From positions 1 to 11,055 of the forward strand of contig JAKSPP010000041.1 in NCBI GenBank assembly GCA_024404735.1: a stretch of 11,055 bases of DNA. Direction: 5' to 3'. Positions 1 through 6,707 of the stretch are shown piece after piece. This stretch comes from Oscillospiraceae bacterium. GTDB lineage: Bacteria; Bacillota; Clostridia; Oscillospirales; Oscillospiraceae. Made by a program: the position numbers and the translations under genes. Numbering within the stretch: the first letter of the stretch is position 1; each line of letters opens with the position of its first letter. The notes beneath the pieces are model-generated. The model searched no databases, had not been told where the DNA came from, and saw only the letters and a list, made by a program, of their open reading frames with translations.

Positions 1-91
1 GGTAAAAAGTGTAAAATGAATAGAAACTGTATAAAAATTTCTTAATCAAAACGGGTACAAAGTTCAAAACCGGGATTCTATAATGCTTTTA

Positions 92-120
92 TTGACACAA
101 GTGGAAAGTAAGTATAAAAT
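92..120 (+). promoter_or_regulatory. Sigma-A-type promoter of the CNBD-antiporter gene
   Basis: A perfect -35 TTGACA (92-97) is followed after 17 bp by TAAAAT (115-120), which matches the -10 consensus at five of six positions. Transcription would start near 127, leaving about 43 nt of leader before the ATG at 170. A second TATAAT at 79-84 has no acceptable -35 partner. This is inference from consensus only. Confidence 0.65.
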
Positions 121-169
121 AACAATATTATACACATCCGTAAATTCGTACACTTAAGAGATTATTTCA

Positions 170-2099
170 ATGAACACTGAAGATTTATCCGCAAAAACAA
201 TAACGGAAGGCTTCATTGCCGATTATTTCGGCATTTCCTCTCAGGAGGCAGCGGAAATATGCCTTAAGCTCCGGCGCCTTGTTTACCCTAACGGAGAGGC
301 CATAGTTTCGGCAGGTGATGAGGCAGACGGAGTTTACTTTATAGACGAGGGTCAGGCCAGCGTATTTAACGCATCCGGGGAGAGCATAAACGAGCTTTAC
401 CCGGGGCAGTGCCTCGGCGAGTATGCCATCCTTGCCGGAGAAAAGAGAATGGCAACCGTTAAAGCCCACGGAAGGGCCGTTGTATTCAGGCTGTCCCCGG
501 AGGACTTTCTCGATGTAGTTTCAAAGCATCCCATGATAACGGGAAGACTTATTAAGGACGTTTACGGGCAGGTCAGCGTAAAGCACAGCCGTCTTGCCTC
601 ACTTACAAAAAAATCAAGGGGCGTAACCTGGTCTCCCGAGGACAAGAAGGATGCAAAGCTCTCCTCCCTTATTATAACCTACGGTCTGACCGTCCTTCTT
701 TTCGCAGCGGTTTTCATTCTGTCCTTTGTTTCTTCCCCCTCGGGGATAGTATGGGAAATACTGCCCATTCTTTTTCTTGTTGCCTTTACCATAAGAACAA
801 AGCGCATTGTGGAGGGCATGCTTCTGACGCTTCTGCTTCTTGGAGGAATGCTGTATAAGGGCTCCTTCGTTGTGGGAATGGGAGATATGCTGATTAAAGG
901 CATAGGCAACTCCGACACCGCAAGCACCATTGTTATAATGGCTATGGTGGAGGCCGTAGCGGCTCTTCTCGCCTCGGCGGGAGTTGTAAGTGCCTTCCGA
1001 AAATATGCCGAAAAAAGAATAAAGAGCAAGAAATCCGCTCTTTTTTCCATGCTTCTTATTATGATAGCCGTCTGTCTGGATGAGTGCCTGAATGTTCTGA
1101 CGGCGGGCTACTGCCTTAACGACATTACGGACAGATACAAGGTCCCCAGAGAGCACAGAGCTTTAATTGCGGGCTTTTCAACGGCAATATGCTCTCTTAT
1201 CCCCTTTTCTCTGTGGAGCGCATATATTTCCGGATGGATATCCATGTATATCCCCTCCGGAGGCAGTGTATTTTTAAGAGCGATTTTATTTAACGCCGTG
1301 GGCTGGGTATCCCTCATTGCGGTTATACTTCTTTGCAGTGACCGTTTCCCCCGCTCCGGGCAGCTCCGGGAGGCCTACAGGCGCGTTGAGGCCGGGGGCA
1401 AAATGTGGCCCGAGGGCTCGGAGGAATATTTCGCCGAGGATATCTCCGACAGAGGAGGGGGCTCACCCATGAATCTTCTTCTGCACACGCTTGTGTGGGC
1501 CTTTTGCCCCGGTGTAGCCGGACGAGGGAAGCTTTGCAATCGACGCCGTTTCCGGCCTTATTATTACGATTCTTTTCATGTTTACCCTTTACATCGGACA
1601 GAAGCTTATGCGTCCCAAATCCTTCTTCGACATTATGGCGGGGGGCATTGCAAACGCCCTTATGCCCATACTTCTTCTCGTCCTTGCAGAGGCCATATCC
1701 GACTGTCTTGTATCTCTGGGACTTCTGGGCACACTGGAGACGGCAATTCCCGCACTTGTGGGCGGAAGGCTCTGCTTTATTCCTGCCGCGGTATTTGTAT
1801 TCTGCACTCTTCTCGATATCGCCCTGGGCTCCTCCTGGGGCATGTACGGTCTCGGAATCCCCCTCATTGTTTTTCTTGCCTCAAAGCTCAGCCTTAACAT
1901 TCCTCTTTGCCTCGGAGCTGTCCTTTCTGCGGGAATACTTGGGGACGGACTCTGCCCCTACCTTGATTTCACAGCCCCCGCCGTTACGGCCATCGGCTGT
2001 GAGCCGAGAGCCTTCAGGCGCCTGAGAATAGGCGCATGGCTTCCTGTCGGAATCGTTTGCGTTATAATCTATGTTGCTCTCGGGCTCATTTTCATATGA
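170..2099 (+). pseudogene. Cyclic-nucleotide-binding domain fused to NhaC-like Na+/H+ antiporter, frame broken near 1518-1575
   Basis: Residues about 20-140 form a Crp-type cyclic-nucleotide-binding domain. E84 (in LGEYAIL) and R93 (in EKRMATV) occupy the positions that contact cAMP in CRP. From about residue 165 come many membrane segments with NhaC-family marks: DECLNVLTAG from residue 304 (the family usually has DD here), then DRYKVPREHRA. The frame opened at 170 gives sensible protein only to about 1519 and then runs as nonsense to 1897. The antiporter continues in the +1 frame from about 1518 (PDEGSFAIDAV) through DIALGSSWGMYG and LGAVLSAGILGDGLCPYLDF to the stop at 2097-2099. A TAG at 1515-1517 means the true join lies after it. 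The membrane segment just before the break is only about 15 residues, so a small deletion not divisible by three is more likely than one extra base. An intact protein would have about 640 or more residues. The antiporter assignment is strong; regulation by a cyclic nucleotide is inferred. A weak AAGAG at 156-160 precedes the ATG. Confidence 0.75.
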
Positions 2100-2115
2100 A
2101 AAAGGAGAACTTATT

Positions 2116-2242
2116 ATGACCGCAAAGGAAAACTACCGGCTCACTCTTGATGAACACCAGAACACAGGCGTTGTTCCAATCCGCGGCGGCGAGGGCTATG
2201 AGGCCCATAATCGAAGCATATAATAAATACTATGGGAAATAA
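2116..2242 (+). pseudogene. Remnant of a deleted gene, possibly URO-D/methyltransferase-like; 35-codon ORF
   Basis: An excellent ribosome binding site (AGGAG, 2103-2107, 8 nt from ATG) opens a 35-codon ORF, 2116-2223, 16 bp after the antiporter stop. Its start, MTAKENYRLTL then VVPI, resembles the N-terminus of uroporphyrinogen-decarboxylase-like corrinoid methyltransferases, which commonly begin MT-KEN and have a VP motif near residue 20. In the +1 frame the last 42 bases read RPIIEAYNKYYGK and stop at 2240-2242, which looks like a natural C-terminus. The simplest reading is an internal deletion that joined the two ends out of frame. It could instead be a real small protein. The family guess rests on a short match and is tentative. 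Confidence 0.4.
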
Positions 2243-2270
2243 GCTCCGTAAGCATAATGCAGATTTGATA

Positions 2271-2327
2271 ACAAAGCGTAATATGCCTTCTTTACAGGTT
2301 CGGCATATTACGCTTTGTATTTTTCTT
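2271..2327 (+). terminator. Rho-independent terminator, 17-bp perfect stem
   Basis: Arms 2271-2287 and 2302-2318 pair perfectly over 17 bp around a 14-nt loop and are followed by a T-rich run (ATTTTTCTT). The stem is AT-rich but long. It closes the left plus-strand unit. It also sits just past the stop codon of the convergent minus-strand gene and could slow transcription from that side, although the minus-strand exit lacks a T-run. Confidence 0.75.
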
Positions 2328-3111
2328 ATATAACATCAACCCAGATTACAGGGCGGACACCGTTGTCCTTTGTATCTATCTCTCCGCCGAGGTCCTTTAT
2401 TACGCCCTTGTCATTGATATAGGCCGCGCAGTTTGTCATGGGAGAATATCCGGGGGTACGGAGCCACCACCAGCAGGGGCCACCCTCATAAACCTCGTAA
2501 GCACCGTTCTTAACAGCATAGGCAGTGGGCAGGCAGATTCTGCTCTTATCGGAATCGAAATATTCCCTGACCTCATCAATACTAAGGAGAAAAACCTTGT
2601 CCAGAGTGCTGTTTCCGTGGTTTGCATAGAGATTGTTTTTTCTGTCGGGCTGAACACTTGAGAAAGGTATTCTCCAGCGCTCATCGGGAGAGAAGGCTTT
2701 ATCGTAGAATTCTCCGTTAAGCCAGGCTCTCATATCGGAGCCTTCCCAGGAAACAAAGGTGTTTTCATTATGGAAGGGCTTGCAGTCAATAGCCTGTTTG
2801 CTTATCATAAGAAGCTTTTTGGGTTCTCTGTAAAGAACGGTCCATTCTATGGACTTTTCGCAGCCATTCTGCTCATAAGAGCCGAAATATACGGAATCGT
2901 TCTTCTGGGCAATAAAAAGGGCATACTCCGGATGCTTCTCTATTATACTTCGTCTGATTTCGGGATTTAAGAATGCAAGAGACAATGCATCTCCGAAGGA
3001 TATTGTCTCACCCTCGGGCTTATTCCCGGGAATACCCTGCTCGATTCCCTTAAGGCTCAAGGCCTCAAATTCTGCCCTCACCGCATCAAAAATCTGTTTT
3101 TCCAAATCCAT
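2326..3111 (-). CDS. DUF6273 domain protein
   Basis: The protein has 261 residues from the ATG at 3111; a TTG at 3123 would add four. The C-terminal two thirds, from about residue 74, match the DUF6273 pattern common in Clostridia: VYFGSYEQ, IEWTVL, a run giving MISKQAIDCKPFH, MRAWLNGEFYDKAF, KVFLLSIDEV, then CWWWLRTPG near residue 213 and GVRPVIWV at the end. The N-terminal 70 residues are charged and probably helical, with no signal peptide or membrane segment, so the protein should be cytoplasmic. Members of the family often appear as one domain of larger proteins; no enzymatic activity is established to my knowledge. It is divergently oriented from the LysR gene at 3375. A good promoter lies at 3189-3217, leaving a leader of about 70 nt. 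Family assignment is firm; function is unknown. Confidence 0.85.
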   Translation of the reverse strand: MDLEKQIFDAVRAEFEALSLKGIEQGIPGNKPEGETISFGDALSLAFLNPEIRRSIIEKHPEYALFIAQKNDSVYFGSYEQNGCEKSIEWTVLYREPKKLLMISKQAIDCKPFHNENTFVSWEGSDMRAWLNGEFYDKAFSPDERWRIPFSSVQPDRKNNLYANHGNSTLDKVFLLSIDEVREYFDSDKSRICLPTAYAVKNGAYEVYEGGPCWWWLRTPGYSPMTNCAAYINDKGVIKDLGGEIDTKDNGVRPVIWVDVI

Positions 3112-3188
3112 ATTGCCTACCAATCTTTCATAATAATTTATCTGATATATCGAAGCGATAACAATACATGTATGTTTTTCTGCGGTGA

Positions 3189-3217
3189 ATTATAGCAACA
3201 AAGTCTTCTTCTGTAAA
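3189..3217 (-). promoter_or_regulatory. Promoter of the DUF6273 gene
   Basis: Read on the minus strand, TTTACA (3217-3212) and TATAAT (3194-3189) are separated by exactly 17 bp. This matches consensus at five of six and six of six positions. The start of transcription would be near 3182. No other pair in the divergent region serves this gene as well. Confidence 0.65.
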
Positions 3218-3229
3218 CCCCCTGGGGGT
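3217..3229. promoter_or_regulatory. GC-rich palindrome ACCCCCTGGGGGT, possible operator
   Basis: A perfect 13-bp palindrome with one central base lies directly upstream of, and overlaps by one base, the -35 element of the DUF6273 promoter. The surroundings are AT-rich. The position suits binding by a dimeric regulator. As RNA it could fold only with a 4-6 bp stem; the TTTTT that follows on the plus strand makes a weak terminator reading possible. Confidence 0.35.
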
Positions 3230-3314
3230 ATTTTTGCCTTCTCCGTTCCCTCTATCCCATTATAGTCAAAATCGATAGCAATAATTATTAAAGCTTTATT
3301 TTTGCACTTTTTTC

Positions 3315-3350
3315 TTTAAATACACCCCATAATAGGGTATAATAGGCTAT
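3315..3350 (+). promoter_or_regulatory. Promoter of the LysR-type gene with overlapping inverted repeat
   Basis: TTTAAA (3315-3320) and a perfect TATAAT (3338-3343) are spaced 17 bp apart, giving a start near 3350 and a 25-nt leader. The inverted repeat ATAG-N11-CTAT (3332-3350) covers the -10 element and is a candidate site for autoregulation. The -35 is weak (four of six), as is common for regulated promoters. Confidence 0.5.
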
Positions 3351-3374
3351 ATTTATGTTCAGGTGTTTTAAAAA

Positions 3375-4316
3375 ATGACTCTTCAGAATTTAAAATATAT
3401 TCTTACAATAGCCGAGTGCAGTTCATTATCGGAGGCTGCAAAGAGACTTTTTATTACTCAGTCATCCTTATCCGCAGCCGTAAAGGATATTGAGGATGAA
3501 CTCGGAATTCAAATATTTCTGCGTACCAACAGGGGCATCACCATAACTCCGGAAGGTAAGGACTGCGTTAAATACTGCAGAGAAATAGTTGAGAGAACGG
3601 ACTACCTCTCCGAAAGATACAGAAAAGCAGATACACCTCCCCTTTCGTTTTTTGTTTCAACACAGCATCTTCCCTTTGCAGTCCGTGCCTTTAATCAGTT
3701 TATATCCGGACTTGATGATGACAGATTTAATCTCGGAATTCTCGAATGCAACACAGAAAAGCTTCTTGAGGATGTCAGCACGGGAACAAGCGAGCTTGGC
3801 ATAGCTGCATTTAACGGGGAACAGCTTGAGCTTCTCGGCAAAACACTGTCATCCATGGATTTATCCTTTCACGAGCTTGATACACTCGGCCTGTTCGTAT
3901 TTATGAAGGCATCACATCCCCTTGCGGAAAAAGAGACTCTGAGCAGAGAAGACCTTAATGACTATATCTATGTCACCTATGACAGCGATAATTATCCGCA
4001 CTTTTACAATGAAGATATCGCCCCGGGAAATCCCTTTGAAAGAACCGTATATGTTCGCGACAGAGCAAGCAAAATGGCCGTTGTGCGGGGAATGAACGCA
4101 TTCTGCATAGGCGTTGATCTGCCGAATTTTAACAGGGATATTTATTTCAGGCGCAGAAACACGGAGCTTGTTGCCATTCCCTATGACAGCGAAGAGAAAA
4201 ACATCCATATCGGATATATCTCCAGAAACAACACAGTTCTTTCCGAAAATGCAGGATGTTATCTATCCCTCCTGACCGAGCACCTTAAAAAGCTTCGCCT
4301 TCCCATAACGGAATAA
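3375..4316 (+). CDS. LysR-type transcriptional regulator
   Basis: At 313 residues this is the normal length for the family. Residues 1-60 form the winged helix-turn-helix, with the typical SLSEAAKRLFITQSSLSAAV recognition region and the wing FLRTNRGITITPEGK. Residues about 90-300 form the two-lobed effector-binding domain, including ELGIAAF and a stretch from LGLFVFMKASHPL. The ligand cannot be read from sequence. A ribosome binding site AGGTG (3361-3365) lies 9 nt before the ATG. LysR proteins often control a divergently transcribed neighbour. Here that neighbour is the DUF6273 gene, about 260 bp away, but the only clear operator-like sequences are the palindrome at 3217-3229 and the repeat over its own -10. 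The target is therefore unproven. Confidence 0.9.
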   Translation: MTLQNLKYILTIAECSSLSEAAKRLFITQSSLSAAVKDIEDELGIQIFLRTNRGITITPEGKDCVKYCREIVERTDYLSERYRKADTPPLSFFVSTQHLPFAVRAFNQFISGLDDDRFNLGILECNTEKLLEDVSTGTSELGIAAFNGEQLELLGKTLSSMDLSFHELDTLGLFVFMKASHPLAEKETLSREDLNDYIYVTYDSDNYPHFYNEDIAPGNPFERTVYVRDRASKMAVVRGMNAFCIGVDLPNFNRDIYFRRRNTELVAIPYDSEEKNIHIGYISRNNTVLSENAGCYLSLLTEHLKKLRLPITE

Positions 4317-4333
4317 AATATTAAAAAAGCAGC

Positions 4334-4366
4334 AAAGCCTTCGGTTCATATCAAACCGAAGGCTTT
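4334..4366. terminator. Bidirectional terminator between convergent genes
   Basis: Arms 4334-4346 and 4354-4366 pair perfectly over 13 bp around a 7-nt loop. On the minus strand the stem is followed within five bases by six T residues, which serves the YbaK gene. On the plus strand it follows the LysR stop by 18 bp but has only scattered T residues. Confidence 0.7.
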
Positions 4367-4379
4367 ATTACTATCGCTT

Positions 4380-4862
4380 TTATTCTGTTAAATCCGCATA
4401 TTCAAAGGATATAAGCTTTCCGAGCTCATCGGGGATCATCTCCACCTGATAGCCCACCTTGCCTGCGGAAAAGCAGATTGTATCCCAGAGCTGAGCTGTC
4501 TCGTCAAGGAAGGTTCTGAAATACTTTTTCATTCCTATGGGTGAGCAGCCGCCGTGAATATAGCCCGTTAAGGGCAGGAGCTCCTTCTGCTTTATCATCT
4601 CAATTGACTTTTCTCCGGAAACAGAGGCGGCCTTTTTAAGATTAAGCTCGGCAGGGCCCGGGATTACGAAGACATAGTGCTCGCCGCTTTTTCCCACGGT
4701 TACGAGAGTTTTGAATACTCTCTCGGGCTCATGCCCCAGTGCCTTTGCGACCTCAACTCCGGAGGTAACTCCGAGGGAGGAATAGTCATAGTCCTTATAT
4801 TCTACGCCTGCCTGCTCCAGAAGGCGCATTACGTTTGTTTTTTCTGTCTTTTTTTCTTTCAT
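4380..4862 (-). CDS. ybaK: YbaK/EbsC-type Cys-tRNA(Pro) deacylase
   Basis: The protein has 160 residues from the ATG at 4862, the usual YbaK length; an upstream in-frame TTG at 4892 would overlap the preceding gene and is unlikely. Family marks are TSGVEVAKALGHEPERVFKTLV, then YVFVIPGPAELNLKKAA, a lysine-rich stretch, and GYIHGGCSPIGMKK, which contains the conserved GGxSPxG-like loop (here GGCSPIG). YbaK hydrolyses cysteine mischarged onto tRNA-Pro by prolyl-tRNA synthetase, acting in the cytoplasm. It is the last gene of a three-gene minus-strand operon, 10 bp after the radical SAM stop. Its ribosome binding site is weak (AGAAGAG), so translational coupling is likely. The function of its neighbours gives no clear link to tRNA editing. 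Confidence 0.88.
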   Translation of the reverse strand: MKEKKTEKTNVMRLLEQAGVEYKDYDYSSLGVTSGVEVAKALGHEPERVFKTLVTVGKSGEHYVFVIPGPAELNLKKAASVSGEKSIEMIKQKELLPLTGYIHGGCSPIGMKKYFRTFLDETAQLWDTICFSAGKVGYQVEMIPDELGKLISFEYADLTE

Positions 4863-4872
4863 AGGTCTCTTC

Positions 4873-5784
4873 TCACAGCCCCGTTCCGTCAAAGTCGGGA
4901 ATCATCTCGCTTCCCTTGGAGGAGCCGTCCTGTGCAAAAATGTTTTCTATATCGCTCATCATAAGATAGGAAAGGCAACCGTCGTACTCCTCCTCTGTAA
5001 CGCTTCTTCGCAGCTTCGGGTGGTTTTCAAGTCCGGGCATAGGGGTGTACTGACTCATAAGGCTGAAGTAAAAGCCGTCGGGGGGAAGAAGTCTTTCCAT
5101 TATGTCTATGGCTCCGAGAGTGTTGTCAACAGAGCCCGGCAAAACCAGATGCCTGACTATTACGCCTTTTTTGGCAAGGCCGTTTTCGTCCTGCACAAAG
5201 GGACCCGTCTGGGCATACATCTCCGCAATCGCCTCTGCGGCAACCAAGGGGTAATCCGGGGCCTTTGAATACTCCTCCGCAAGAGCCTTATCGGAGTATT
5301 TATAGTCGGGAATATAGATATCCACTAAGCCACGCAGGGAGCGAAGGGCATTTACACCTTCATAGCCGGAGGAATTCCATACCACGGGAATATGAAGGGA
5401 AGCCCCCGCAAGGGCCTCGGCTATGGGAATAATAAAATGCGAGGGTGTAACAAGATTTATATTGCATACGCCCTTATCCTCAAGCCTGTAAAAAAGCTCA
5501 CGAAGAGCAGAGGGAGAGAGAATTTTTCCCTTATCCGTCCCGCCACCGGAAATATCCCTGTTCTGGCAGAAGATACAGCGGAGGTTGCAGCCTGCGAAAA
5601 ATACCGTTCCGCTGCCCCCCGGGCCGGAAATGCAGGGCTCCTCCCCGAAATGAGGGGCGGCCCTTGTAACTACCGGAAGAGCGGGCGAGGCGCAGTAGCC
5701 CCGGCCGCTTTTCTCTCCCCTTTCGGCAGAGCATTTTCGCGGGCAGAGGCTGCAGGAAAAGCCTTTTGTATTATCCGTACTCAT
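4873..5784 (-). CDS. PflX-like radical SAM protein (COG1313 family)
   Basis: The protein has 303 residues. The radical SAM cluster motif is C66-x3-C70-x2-C73 in GCNLRCIFCQN. An N-terminal cysteine group (C11, C14, C18, C31) and C51 in GEEPCISGPGGSGTVFF match the COG1313 group of proteins related to pyruvate formate-lyase activating enzymes. Further family signatures are NINLVTPSHFI, VVWNSSGYE, LVDIYIPDYKY, VIVRHLVLPG and FSLMSQYTPMPG. These enzymes reductively cleave S-adenosylmethionine with a 4Fe-4S cluster, but the substrate of this subgroup is not established. No glycyl radical enzyme lies in the window. It starts 8 bp after the glycosyltransferase stop with almost no ribosome binding site, which suggests coupled translation. 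Family is certain; the reaction is unknown. Confidence 0.88.
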   Translation of the reverse strand: MSTDNTKGFSCSLCPRKCSAERGEKSGRGYCASPALPVVTRAAPHFGEEPCISGPGGSGTVFFAGCNLRCIFCQNRDISGGGTDKGKILSPSALRELFYRLEDKGVCNINLVTPSHFIIPIAEALAGASLHIPVVWNSSGYEGVNALRSLRGLVDIYIPDYKYSDKALAEEYSKAPDYPLVAAEAIAEMYAQTGPFVQDENGLAKKGVIVRHLVLPGSVDNTLGAIDIMERLLPPDGFYFSLMSQYTPMPGLENHPKLRRSVTEEEYDGCLSYLMMSDIENIFAQDGSSKGSEMIPDFDGTGL

Positions 5785-5792
5785 TTATTTTA

Positions 5793-6602
5793 TCAGTCCA
5801 TTACGGTTTCGATATAATCTTCGCCTGTAAACAGGGTATTACCGGGCTGAAGCTTCTTTGAGGCAAAGCCGTCACGGGCAAGGCGAATCATCTTTTTGAG
5901 AGTGTACTTGCTCTCTCCTGCCGTGCGGGGAAGTCTGTCATACTTATAGGTATCAACGGTAAGACCCAGCTTCAGAATAAGACCGCGAAGGAAGGGGCGG
6001 GACATATCGAACATACACAGCTTCTTAACGGCGGCGGCAGACATAATTCTGAAATCGGCGTGGTCATAGATAAGCTTTACTCCGCATATGCGCATCGCGG
6101 TATAGGTTGCACGGGCGGAAAAGCTCTTGAAGAAGGTGTCCGTATCTCTGCTTCTTCTGACGCCGCAGACTATATCCTTGCCGCTTAAATACTTATCCAC
6201 CATAGGTGCGATTGCCTCGACATCGTCCTGAAGGTCCGCATCTATGGAGAGGGTAAAGTCGGCCTTATCGGAGGCATAATAAAGCCCTGTTAAAAGGGCG
6301 AGCTGATGACCTCTGTTCTGCTTAAGCTTAATTCCCGCAAAGTTTTCATCCTGATTGCACAGGCGGGAGATGATGTACCAGGTCTTGTCCCTTGAGCCGT
6401 CATCAACAAGGAGAATCTTGCTCCTTTTAGAAATTTTTCCTGTACCCTCAAGGAGATAAAGCTGTTGACGGAGGGGTCTTGCCGTTTCGGGCAGGGCATC
6501 CTCTTCATTAAAACAGGGAACAACTATATACAGGGTTTTAAGTCCGTCATCGGGATTAACTGCCTCAGGTGTACCCGTGTATCCGCTCATATCAAAAGGC
6601 AT
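5793..6602 (-). CDS. GT2 family glycosyltransferase, DPM1/GtrB-like, without membrane tail
   Basis: The start at 6602 has a strong ribosome binding site (AAAGGAG, 6615-6609, 6 nt away) and gives 269 residues; an in-frame GTG at 6641 lies close to the predicted transcript start and is rejected. The GT-A fold shows VVPCFNEE (27-34), LLVDDGSRDKT (from 64) and the metal-binding SIDADLQDD (119-127). NRGHQLALLTGL and the late GESKYTLKKMIRLARDGF are typical of polyprenyl-phosphate sugar transferases such as GtrB and DPM1. Those proteins usually go on to one or two C-terminal membrane helices; here the tail after DGF is hydrophilic and ends in ETVMD. The protein is therefore probably cytosolic or held to the membrane by partners. 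Sugar and acceptor cannot be read. It is first of three genes, with its own promoter at 6657-6685. Confidence 0.85.
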   Translation of the reverse strand: MPFDMSGYTGTPEAVNPDDGLKTLYIVVPCFNEEDALPETARPLRQQLYLLEGTGKISKRSKILLVDDGSRDKTWYIISRLCNQDENFAGIKLKQNRGHQLALLTGLYYASDKADFTLSIDADLQDDVEAIAPMVDKYLSGKDIVCGVRRSRDTDTFFKSFSARATYTAMRICGVKLIYDHADFRIMSAAAVKKLCMFDMSRPFLRGLILKLGLTVDTYKYDRLPRTAGESKYTLKKMIRLARDGFASKKLQPGNTLFTGEDYIETVMD

Positions 6603-6656
6603 AATCTGCTCCTTTCGGGAAGGCACGGAGCCCATCCGCACCGCCCTTTTTTTCCG

Positions 6657-6685
6657 ATTATAACATTACGCCCTGCTTATTTCAA
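6657..6685 (-). promoter_or_regulatory. Promoter of the glycosyltransferase-radical SAM-ybaK operon
   Basis: On the minus strand TTGAAA (6685-6680) and TATAAT (6662-6657) are spaced exactly 17 bp. They match consensus at five and six of six positions. Transcription would start near 6650, giving a leader of about 48 nt. The -35 element lies in the loop and last pairs of the hairpin at 6669-6696. Confidence 0.65.
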
Positions 6686-6707
6686 TAAGCAGGGCGCTAT
6701 TTTTATT
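6669..6707. terminator. Hairpin terminator downstream of the TraX-like gene
   Basis: Arms starting at 6669 and ending at 6696 form a 12-bp stem closed by a 4-nt loop, beginning 11 bp past the TraX-like stop. Only the plus-strand exit has a T-rich run (6699-6709). The minus-strand exit, the direction in which the flanking genes are read, lacks a clean T-tract. Termination for those genes may therefore be partial. Confidence 0.5.

Noticed and set aside
614..1156. 180-codon minus-strand ORF
   Set aside because: It is antisense to the antiporter membrane domain, with no ribosome binding site or recognisable motifs.
1405..2025. 206-codon plus-strand ORF overlapping the antiporter
   Set aside because: It reads in the third frame across both valid antiporter segments and gives Ser/Pro/Leu-rich, low-complexity protein typical of a shadow frame.
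3217..3235. Terminator on the plus strand (palindrome followed by TTTTT)
   Set aside because: The palindrome leaves almost no loop, the possible stem is 4-6 bp, and no plus-strand gene ends upstream of it.
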